NCBI GenBank assembly: GCA_015680685.1
Contig: MNCI01033307.1
Location: 62,001 to 126,000 of the forward strand
Source of the DNA: Gnetum montanum
Lineage: Eukaryota > Streptophyta > Gnetopsida > Gnetales > Gnetaceae
Direction: 5' to 3'
Length of the DNA: 64,000 nt
Shown: positions 34,901-46,900 of the stretch, one piece after another
Layout: every line of letters begins with the position of its first letter
Position numbering within the stretch: the stretch's first letter is position 1
Made by a program: the position numbers and the translations under genes
The notes under the pieces: model-generated
What the model was told of the DNA's origin: nothing
The model's input: the letters and a program-made list of their open reading frames with translations, nothing else
Databases searched by the model: none

Positions 34901-37900
34901 GCTACTATCAATTCGTCGAGCATTGAGCTCACTGAAAAAACGTTCAGTAACAGAGCTGAACCTGTCCAAACAAAAGGCACCATTGATTCAATCAACAAAA
35001 ACCTAAGCCAGAGGATAACAACAGCAAAATATCTCAAGTACATTCCAGTTGGCCACTACTTTCAACAATCATATTAGAAGTCTTTCTATAGACTCACAAA
35101 GCCAAAAGAAACTAATACCAACGGGAGAAAATCACTTTATCATCTGACTCTCTATGGCGGTGAAGAAATTGAAAATCATGTCACAGACATAGTTAGACAG
35201 GAATCACAAAAGCTCTTTGCTGTTTCATTTCTAAAGTAATGAAATTAAATTATGACAAGAATGTTAGAAAGAAGTCAAAGCTTCCTTTCAAACTATGTCG
35301 TAATAGCTTATGTAATAACAGGGTGGGGCTCCATGTAATAACATAAATTTACTTTGTTCTGTGACCATTAAAATAAGGGGGTAAGGTTCAATTATTTTTA
35401 GGTTAAGGTTAATAACCTTAAGGAAAAAGTAAATAAGGGATGTTTTGTTTGTGTTGGGAAATGATCTATTGAGGGTTTGTAAGCATGGTAGAGAGGAATG
35501 CCTCGCTGAAGCTGTTGATGATAGTTTTCTGTCCTTGGTAAATAACACAAGAGCTCTGCACTAGGTGAGGATCTAGGGCAGCAAGGGCCTGAACCTCATT
35601 AACTTTTCATGTGTTCTCTATGTTTTTAAGTTCTGATTTTTGGTTTTATTTTCATCTTCTGTGTTGTTCTTGTTATGTTTCTATAACTATAACTATCGGA
35701 AATGAAGGGCTCTTTTTTTGATTAAAAGCTTTGAAGTTTAATCTCAATTGTTTTGCATGGGCATTAGCATCTTTTCTGTTGGAATGAAGTCTGATAGTTC
35801 ATCAAAACCTTAAATTAGCTAGTTGTAGAACACAAGCAGAGCAGAAAAGAAAGTTTAATTGAAATCGTGCATTCAGTATGATGCAGAGGTTGCAGAGAAT
35901 TGGTAATTTCCAATTTTATTTTTCTGTAGCTGCAGGTTTTGTCCTTGTTTTGCACGTTTGCATCCTCTTTCCATCCACCTTTCCACATTCCTGCACCAAT
36001 TCATTGCAGAGATAGAATATGATATATGCAGTGTGATGTCTAACATTCAGCAGCAACTTTTGAGTTCATTGCAACCTACATCACAATCTTTTACTGATTG
36101 TACGAACAACTTTTGATAATCACCACAATGCCGATGCCTTGTTAAGTTATGCTATAATTATCAACCTCAACATGTATGTTATTGGTTAAAAAGATGTATA
36201 ACCATAACAGTTTACATAATGACATAATTAAAGTTGTTAGTTACATAACAAAGAAACATGACTGTTGGTGTGTGGTTGTGTCCTATGGCCTTCATAACAA
36301 TAAAATGGCTCATGCTCATATTCATTCTATGACATAGCAAGACATGAGACAAATATTCAACTAAACCATCTACTGTGATGTCTGTGGTTACCAATATATT
36401 CACATGTTCTTACTTGCAGATCATACAAACGTACTCAGTAGTTACCATACTTATGAAGATCAAATCAAGATCACAACGCAAGCAATTCCGGATAGTAATT
36501 CAAACAATTGCAATCCAGATCAGTTTTGGATCACAATCCAGTTTGGAATGGCAATGTCGAATCAAAAATCACAATTTTGGATTCTGACTATTAAAAAATA
36601 ATATAAAACTTTAACAAAATAAAATTGTTAAAAACACCAATTAAAAGTTGACATTTTTTAACATTAAACATTTTTTAAAAAACATTAAAACACAATCCAA
36701 ATAACAAAATTCAAGACTCAATATAGCTGTAAAAATAGAAAGAATAAGCATGGAACATTCGGGATATGCATTATGAGCAGTTTCAAGGTTTTTAACACTT
36801 TAAGTGCACATTCTTCTGCAAGGAGTAATGCATTTGGAGTACTGCACATTCTTGGGGAGCTCAGCAATGCATTCTTCAACTCATTTTGAGTCACTTCAGA
36901 AATTAATTTTAGACATTCTTCAGCTCATTTGTTCATAGCGAACACTTGATGCAATTTTGTTATATTAATATGTTTAAGAAGTTGAATAGATTGTGTTTTA
37001 ATGGATTTTCAATTTTGCTTTCTTAATTGCATATGCTTTTAAAAATAATTAAAATTTTGATATTTTGAATGTTTTTTAATGTCAAGATTTCACACGATTC
37101 CAAATCACAATCCCCGATTTGAAATCTTAGGAATGAAAAAATGATCCATGATCTCATTCAATCTTCATAAGTATGATGTTTATTGTACGATGTTTCTGTG
37201 TGTTACCTATTCTTCTAAGTGGCTGTTACTGAAACTGAAATTGAAAACTTTTACTTATGTCCACTGAGAACCCTTGGATCTATTGAACCAATTTCAAAAT
37301 TCCTTTTACAAATTTTTTTAAAAATTTATAACTCAATACTGCCCAATGGAATTGAATCTATGACCTGAGGTTACCGAGCCAAGAATCTTACCAATAAACT
37401 AGCACCTCATTGTTATCTAAGTGTCCATTAAAGGTACAACTATAGGACTACTCTCTTGTAGTTTAATACTCAGTTACTCTCAGTTTGTTGAGTACACAGA
37501 TTATACTGCTTATTATTTAGCTTATTTTGTATTTCTATCCTCGTTGCATTTAAAGTTTATTAAAACTATATATAACTATTACAACTGCGGATCATCATAC
37601 AGTTATGTTCTCATGGTTTTGCTTATTATTCAGCATAACTCATTGTTCTCGATAAAGTTTTCTCCCTATGGACCTCAAATTCCAACCTGCCTCAAGTAGC
37701 AACAAAATTCATGATGTGAAAGCATGCTAGAGAGATGTCATACAAAAGCCTATTGGGAAAGCCTCCCAATGATATCATAAATGTGAAGTACCTGTCAATC
37801 GTTGGTTGGAAACCCATCTGGAAAGGCAGGTTGCCAGAAAAGGTGAGAGTTTTTATCTAGCTCATCAAGCGATATGTGCTCCCGGTGAGGGGGATTCTCA

Positions 37901-40900
37901 GAGCACGAGGCTTAAACGTTGACCCCCCTCTACCCACTCTGTACAATTGAGCCCGAAACAATTAATCATTTTATTTACCACTGCCCTACTCGAGGGACAC
38001 TTGGCGTGCGGCCAGGCTATCACCACAAAAGTCTACCTAAACAAGGCTTCCAAAGCAGCCCCAGTTTTATGTATCTTATGGAAAACACGGAACAACTTAA
38101 TTTTCCAAGCCCAACACCTCCCTCTGCCATAGTTAGTTGTTGCTGCTAGGGCCCAATTATGGTGGAAGTCTTTGGCTAATATGGGTCATGTGCTATTGTA
38201 CGAGCCTTCTATTGCCACATTCCAGGTGAATGCAGTGCTATGGTAGTTGGTGGAATGCATGGGATGGGCCAAACTATTGCCCAAGCTTCAAGGTGACCCT
38301 AAGCTTGCTAACAGCTCCTTCTCAAACTGGGTTGGGGATGAAACAACATTTCGGGGGATGAAGATAATGCTCACGGAGCCAGCATTGGTGGCCCCCTTGG
38401 GGTCCCTGCAAAGGGGAAAACTATTCCCCCAATTTTGCACAGCCTAGAACATGCCAAAGGGTTTTTCTGATGAGCAATTCTGAAGACAACAAGTCAACAT
38501 GTGCCTAAGTCTATGCTATTGCAGATTTGGCAAAGGTTGTGGTGCTTATTGAGAGATTCCTAGTGCACTGCGGTAGCTCGACTAAGTTGCTGAGAATTCA
38601 TTTTGTGTTTTTGTGTTGCATGCGACATGGAATGTAGGTGAACCTACCTCAATACTTCCTTGCGGAGCTACAAGGGAAACATCAGGATTGGCATTCTGGT
38701 CTTATCTTAGCGCTATGGAGGACTGGGACGCCAGTGCCTCCATGGGTGCCAAGGTCGGAACCTACGTTGGTTTACCACAGAAGACGTATTCATTCCAAGG
38801 GGACAAGGTCCATGTCAGGCTCAAGGGTAGCACAAATGCCAGGGCCGAGGACTTGGTAGGAGGCAACGTGGGAGATGGTCGGGCCACCAATGGATGAGGT
38901 GCTAAAGGGGCAGGAGTGGTAGGCAACCACTCAGGTTGAGCTCCAGGCCCAGATTCAGAGAGCTGTGGAGGAGGCCACCATGCATGCCCTAGCAGAGGAG
39001 AGGGCCATTTGGGAGGCTCGATGGGCAACGCAGGAGGAGGATCTACATCAGGCTACAGATTTGGCCACGTAGCAACAAGCCGAATTGGAAATAGAGATGT
39101 GTAAGCGTAGATAGATGCAAGAGGAATCGACCAAGGCTTTACTTATAGACAAGCTGCACATACAAATCCATGCGGAGTTAGAGCAAGAGGGATTGCTACG
39201 ACAAGCAATGGAATGGAAGCCTAGGAGGGTGTAGGATAGGGGAGGTACTAGCATCGTTACTAACGCACACACTTGGGTTGGCCAAGTGAGAAAACAAAGG
39301 TGGGACAGACCAGGGAAGCAACGGAGGATAGGCCAATCCCAAGGGATGAGACCTGGTGGGTGTTGAGTAATGAGGGAAGGGAGGGCCCCTGAGGCATTGT
39401 CTAGGTGAGGCTAAAAACTTCAAAAGAATTGATATAATAGCAAAAGTTGGTGTTTGAAGGTCTGGGGGTTTGGAGGTCTCAACATTGGTAACTAGGGAGT
39501 ATGTGGCCTTTATAACTAAGCAACAGACTCTATGTTCTTGGGTGGGGGGCTTTCTGGATTTATGGGTATTTTTGGGTATCTTTGGGTGGGGTTGGACTCC
39601 TGGTGGATAGAGACTGCCGGATTCTCTGTGTTTTTCTTATTACTGATGGCCTCTCTAGCCTGCATTGTAAATATTTGGTTGTTAATAAATCCCGACCTTT
39701 TCTCCAACAAAAAACAAAATTCATGGTGTAAAACCAGAAAAATTGAACTTCCCAACAATGCTTGAGGTCTGATAGGAGGCACAAACCGCATTTAGGCTTG
39801 GATAAGCAACAAAAAGTGTTTGAGAATACATTCAAACTGAAAACCAAGGAGTGTTTCAACAAAACCCAAGAAAACCTAAATTTGGCAGTGAATTTGATAG
39901 CAATCAATGATCTGAAATCTGAGATTTAGAAATGCCAATTGATGATGAGCACCTAGTAATGTATGAGATGAGAACTGGAATTGATTGTGCATGCTCCCCC
40001 ACCACCCGGGTTATCATATTTGTGTTTTTTGTTTATGCCTCTAGTTATTAACCTATTTTACAGTCATACTTCATGCGGTGGATGATCATGTTTGGCGGAG
40101 CTAGCACAAGGGAGAGGTCAGCTAGCTATGGGAATCCTTGGAATTACAAGGTGCCCCTTTGTGCTACAGTGGAAATGGCTCTCACCTTGGGACCCATCTC
40201 TATCGTGAGAAAGAGCACAAAGCAGTAGCAGCTCTTTGACTGTGGATTTCAAAAGTTTAGGGAGTGTGACAGTGACAGTTTCCTAATGTGAGAAGTAAGA
40301 AACTGATAATAAGTCCTACGTCCCAGGTTGATGATAAATAATAAACTGAAATGAATATAGGATGAGTACTGATTGCAATATTGAAGTAATTGGTTCACAC
40401 TTGAAACTGAGAAAGGATGCACCAGATGTTGATATTTTGGGTTGGTAGTGGTGGGAGGAGTTCTATTTTATGATTGTTTTGGTTAATATTATTCTCCTGA
40501 TACTTTCTCATTGCATGTATGACGTTTGGTTGGATGATAACCTTTTCATGCAGAACGTAACCACAGTGCTTAGCTCCTAACTCCATGATCTTTGTCCTTG
40601 AATCCAACAAGGAGAATTTCTGCTTTATTTCCTACTCGGTCCCAGTAACTGACTTTTCCTATTTTTCAAGTAGATAAAGGATCAAAAGAATTAATTGATT
40701 CTCAACCTGAAGGTTAAAAAATAGACTAAATTAAGTCTCTGAAATTTTTGTTGAGGTTTATGTATCATTTGGTACCCTATTTGGTATGTGTGGCTGGCAT
40801 GTAAATGTTTGTATCCTTTGGTTGGTACTGTGTAGTGTTTGTATGTGCCTTGTCTTTGGTATAGACCATGGTTTGTTGTACCTTACTTACCTGTTTACTT

Positions 40901-43900
40901 TAGTGGTTGATTATGTAAAATGGCTTTTCACGTGTTCTGGATTAGTTGTTCTGTGTGCTTTGGATAAAAAATTTTAAAAAATTTCTAGATTCATAATCTG
41001 GCATTGTTTACATTTCAGTGGTAGAAAGACCATGCGTTTTCTTGGCATTTTCTTTTTTCTTGTTATGTTTTGAATGATGATATTTTTCATGACCACTAGA
41101 TTCTAGACATTTTAGAATCTGTTTATGTGTGATCTCTGGTAGCAAACAAGTTAGGCTTCCACCCAAGGGCTACTATTTCTGTTATTTTTTTTCCCTTTTG
41201 CCCCTCGGGAATGTTTGGCGAAGGAATTTTCCCTTGACACACTAACGTATTTTATCCCTTGTGCCATTTATTTATTTTCAGCATTTTACTTTCTAGCATA
41301 ATTCATTTCCCACATGTGACTTCTTTTACATAATACGTGTTAACCTAGGTTGGTTTAAGGGGCGTTACACTGTGCCTTACTAACAGTGGTGATAACATCA
41401 TATAATCTTTCAAAAACAATCTACAGAATTTTTTTTTAAAATGGTTTAAAATAATACATGACTAAATACTTCCTTAAATCACCAAAGAAAAACTGACGCT
41501 TAAAAAATACATAATATACTTCTTGAAGTCAAACAGAAACTGTGATAATACAATAAGCTATATAGTCCATAAAAAAGACACTTATGACTATTTTGGAATA
41601 TCATAGTTATTAACAATGATAAAATGTATAACTTCAAGTATGAAATGGAAAAAGGGATGTAAAACCAACCATCTACCTGATTCGTGAAAGGGCACCCAGA
41701 AGGTGTGCAACAAGATCTAATAAAAGTCCCCTTAGATCAACCAAAGATGGATAATCAATCTGGCTCACAACACTGCAAAAAAATAAGCATACATTACTTC
41801 ATAGCATGACGCTATTAGGAAACTAAAAAGAAGAAAAAAGTTATAATACTCAAAGAGTTTATTGATGGCCCCACAAAATGAAACAATACATTGAATAATG
41901 CTCAAAGATAGATGATATGCAATATGATACAAAATGTTTTTCCTGGCTTCTGATGCATGGCACATTGCCCGTTCGTGTGTGCTTGAAAGCATGGGGGATT
42001 ATTAATATGGATAGCTGCCCCCTTTGCAGTGCTTGCATTGAATCTGTGCAACACATGTTAGTGCATTGCCCCTACACTTCTAACATTTGGCAAGCTACTG
42101 ACAAACCCCCCACCACCACTCTACAAGTGCCCAGCAACTCGCTTGCCATGGTTGTGCTCTAGTGCATCTGGAAAGTAAGAAATGCAAAGATCTTTCATTC
42201 TATGCTGCTCCTTTCCCCCATCTCACGACCTCCTTGGCCAAATGGTTGTGGAAGGAAGCAACTGCAGAAATGGGGGTTACCGCAATGCATGAACCAAATG
42301 TGAAGAGATTTTGCAATAACATGGACTTGTGGGCCTTGGTTGTCAAGATGGGGTGGGAGGACATGTTGTCATTGTTGGTGGGGGATCTAAACCTCATGGA
42401 CGGGAATTTCTACAAGCGCTAGAGGGGGGATTCCACCACTTTCTGTGGGGTGCACATCAGTCTCACGGACACTGATTTGGCAGGGTACCACGGTACGTCG
42501 GTGGCAAGGGAGGTCATGCTGACAACTAGGTAGAGGCTACAAGACATGAAGGGTTTCTTTCATGGTCTAGCTCCAAAGACCACTAGTGGGCAGGTTCCAA
42601 GGTCAATGCTCCCTCCACTTTGGCATGAGGCTACAAAGTTGGTTGATAGATATTTCATCCAGTCAAAGAATGTCTAGAAGCTGCAAGGTGCGCACTTTGT
42701 GTTTTTGAGGTGCATGCGGTTGGGCAAACTAATTAACATCCCTACATTCTTCTTGGCCTCTCTCCAATGGGAAAGGCAAGGGAGGCACTCTTGGCTAATC
42801 TGAGCCCTTTGGAGGGCAACACAACTAGCTAATCTGCTGCCCATTTGGCCCTCGTTGTTTACCGTTGTGTACAAAACAAATGGCACAAGCCTATAGAGGG
42901 GGCTTCCTCCTCTTTGGCCCCTACACCACAAGCTGATGTGGCAGTTTCAGGGGAATGGTCCACCTCTTCTATAGCTCTACCTCAAGAGGTGGGAGAACAA
43001 ATTCTTTTGGCTCAAGAAGTTTTGTGTCAAGATGTGCAAGCCAAGTTTAAGGAAGAGCTCCACAGGACAGTGGCTAAAACCAAAGCTAGGGTGAGAAAGG
43101 AGGAACAACTGAAAGTGGGAGGCAGAGCTTCTCAAATGAGACCTGCTGGACCAAGCTAGAGCTCTAGAGGAGAGCCAACGCTGCAGGGAAGAGGCTAAGG
43201 AGGAAAAGACAGCAAGAATAGTGGCAAGTGGCCATGTGGAACAAAATTTAAGATCAGTTACAGAGACAAATCCAAGAGGATCTAATCAAGGAAGAGCAAG
43301 AGAGGAAGTTGCACAAAGAGGAACAGGAAGAGCAACATGTTCAGGTCCTCCTCGAAGAACAACAGATGAAGAATAGGCTAGACACTACTCATGAGTTGAA
43401 CACTCAGTACTAGTTCAGAATGCCCTTAGCCTATTGAAATCTACCTATCTCTTGAGTATCAAAACACTAACCACCTTAATGTATGTCGTGGAAACTTTTA
43501 AGTGTGTGTATACACATGCATGCATGCATGCATGTGTATGAGGCTCCTAAAAGTTGCATTATGTTGTGATGCTATGTTGCAACTTGCAACAAATCACACT
43601 TGCTTATCAAGAGCAAAATTATAAACAGCTGGCTGGAATCTAAACACTAATAAACTTTCTAATCTGTTGACTGCTGCCTCAAGAAATAATTATCAATGAA
43701 ACTTGGAGTTGAAAAAGTACATATAGAAAGCTCATCAATAAAAAGTACATACAAATAATAATGTAATACAGAAATGGTGTCATGGAACAATGGCTACTTT
43801 TCGAGCCATCATGGACAGAATTCTCCAATCTGCCTGAGTTGTGGACATTGGTTGAAAGAATGGGGTGGTTGGAGATGTTCAAACGCTTGGAAGTTGAACC

Positions 43901-46900
43901 AAACCTGCCCACATGACAATTCTACGACAACTGGGTAGGAGACACTACGCAGTACAAGGGCAGAAGGATTGAAGTAACAGTGCAAGCATTGGCTACTACG
44001 TTGGGGGTGGAGGATACTAGGGAGATCGTAGCATCGATTGCAAGGGCACAAATTGACACAATGGAGCTCTTCCCAGGACCCATCCCTAGGATTGCTAGCG
44101 AACACATCCAAAAGTCTAGATTGCATGGTGTCTAGAGGGATGCAGCACTCAAGTTAGAGAGGTATTTTGTCTAGTCTGGGTACCCCCACAAATTGGTGGG
44201 GACGCATTTCACCTTTCTCAAGCATCTTCGACAGGGTTCCCTGTTAATTTGCCCCAATTTTTCTAGGAATCCCTTCAAAGGCAGCAACCAAGGCGACACC
44301 CAGGGGTGATACTTGCGCTTTGGAGTAGGGGTGTGCCGATTGCTCACCTGGCACCAACTAGTGTGAATCAACAACGGCAGCGCCACGGGCAGGCTGCCAG
44401 GGCGCAAGTGCAAGACAGTCGTAGCCCTGAGTCAGAGGGGGTCAAAGCTCCGGACCAAGCTACAGCCATGGAGCCAGCACAGGAACATAGCACCAGTGGC
44501 CAAACGCTGAGGGAAGAGTACCGCTTGGCTGCTGAGTAGGTGCAACTAGAGGAGGGCGCACAATGGCAACTCCGATGGGAGGACATGAGGCACGAGGCCC
44601 CAAGGGAAGCAAAAGCCTCACACTTGTAGAACCTCATGTGGATGGAAGCGGTGATTACATAGCACTGGACGAGACTAGAAGAGCTCAGAGCATAGAACTA
44701 GCAATTGGTGCTTGGGCTCAGGACAACAATTCAGTAGGCTACAACTGGCACAATTGTGTCAAAGACCTCGGCTGAAGTTGAGAGCCTGGGGTCTGGGTTG
44801 TGGTTAGTCGAAACTGCAGGGCACAGTGGTTCAGTGCCAGATGTGTTCAGGTAGTTGCACGGCCTCGCCGATGGGGGGAGGGGGCTCCTGGTCGCTAAGG
44901 GTTGTTGTCATCACATTCGGTCCCCCATCCTTTTGATGATGAGTTGTGACCTTGGGTTGTGGGTTCTTGGGCAATGTGAGGAGTTTGCACTATGTAGGTG
45001 CGTGGGTGCTCACAGGAAACGTTGCAGGTGACTGCTACATCACGTGGTTGGGGTGTTGTGGACTGGGGTTAGTGACCTTTGTGTACATTTGTACATCTTC
45101 TTTTTTGGAATACAATTGCTCAATCTTTTTCAAAAAAAAATACAGAAATGGTGTCAATAAGGTGTTGCTCATCAATAAGACTTTGGACTAGCATCATGCA
45201 AAACATACTTTACATCCCAACAAGTAAAACTGAGGCATAACGAAATTCTGTAATTGAAATGGTTGGAACTGAATTATCTTGGGTAAAATATTTAAAGAAA
45301 ACTTTCAGCTTCAACAACAACCAAATATTCAAAAACAAATAAATTATTCATTGCATTAATACCTGTCTGCTCTGATTAACCAGTCGAACACAAAGTTCTC
45401 CAATCCAAGCCATAGCTTCTCTACAGTCAAGTTGAAATAGTTAATCAAAGCATCCAACTAATATACTAGAAAGGTAAAAATAAAAATTTGCACAATTAGA
45501 AAGGTGATTTTCTGTCGTATAACTAACCTGTGAGACCTTCCCTTGGACAACACTCCACAAACCGAATACATGCTGAACAAAATATACATTCCACAGCAAG
45601 CTACATTTCAAAAACACAGCTTTTTGTTACCTCAAATATTAGCTTGTCAAATATGCAAGCTGGATAAAGAGAAAAGAGTTATATATAAATTCATACATGC
45701 AAAAATGATCTCATGAAAAATTCATTTTGAATACCTTATCAGATGCTTAAACATTTCAAAATTTTAACAATCAGTTGCTACAAGACAGGGTAGTCCATAC
45801 GTAACTCACAACTTATTGGTTGTGTTAAGGAGTATATTTTTGTTTTGCGCTTGTTATTGATGAATCAGAAAAGATGATCCAAGAGAGATTTTGTAATGCA
45901 GGTTATTTGCAGACAAAATACTACTTGTTCTCTTTGTTGTGTATACATCTTGTAGCTTCTATTTTGTATTGGCAAGTCCGTTTTCCTTCTACCTTGCCTC
46001 CTACCACTTTTAAGTTTCAGCATCAAAAGCATACTGAGTATCTCTTTGCAACTTGATCTTTTTTACAATGTTCCACTTGAGACGTTTGTGGATGTAGAAC
46101 AGCAAGTACCAGAGGATGGATGCCAAGGAGAATTAGGAAGATTTTATACCATTGAACAGCACTGAAATGAGTTGATCACGTAGCTTTTGACAGATGATCA
46201 GTCGATAGGCATATTTTCCTCGGAATTTCCGTTATATATGCTGTCTGCTCAATGTGGAAGTTCCAAATATATCCAATGGACCTCAGTATCAAGTCCTCAG
46301 TTACCAGAGTGACGCCCATCCTCCTCCAATTTCCTAAGGTTCTTAAATTTTGGAAGGCCACAGAACATAAACTTGATCTTTCTGTGTAAAATCTTAATGA
46401 TTTCACTATTTCCTATGTAAAATAGGTCCCGCCTTCCTTCACAGAACATGAATCGGATGCTCTCTTTCATAGTTAGCATTAAAAGTTCTCTTAGACCCTT
46501 TGGTCATGTGCTACAGAAACCAGAGAATGCTCCCGTCAGAAGAGGCCACTTTATTAAAGTACAGGAGAACCAACAAAGAGGTAGACCAAAGCATATTTCC
46601 TTTTGTTGCATAAAGAAATACATCCAAGGTTTGGGTTTTAATGTTTATTTAGCTCTTAATAGATGAGAATGGTATAAAAGAAGTCACATAGCTAACCCCA
46701 TAGTTGGAATAAGGCTAGGATGATGATGAGGACAACTGCAAACTTGTTGAAGGAGTGATAATGTAAAGGTCATCAAAGCTCCACAACTCCACAAATGCAA
46801 TCCATAATTAACACATAAAAAGACATCTATAAGAATCCATATTTTGCAATGGCATGGCTCAACAGCAGGCATAATGCTAAGTTTCTAGCAGGGATAACAA

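Noticed and set aside
37282-37412. Functional tRNA gene
   Set aside because: Only weak A- and B-box similarity. It lacks a cloverleaf with paired acceptor stem, and a second copy shares a non-tRNA 3' part, which indicates a SINE.
40250-41370. Complete LTR between two GTTACA-like ends
   Set aside because: Both candidate ends have the same orientation and no matching TGTAAC start or duplication was found.
46190-46440. Minus-strand frame as a second RTE fragment
   Set aside because: The resemblance to RTE sequence is too weak and shares no diagnostic motif, so only the plus-strand 3' end at 46485-46727 was called.
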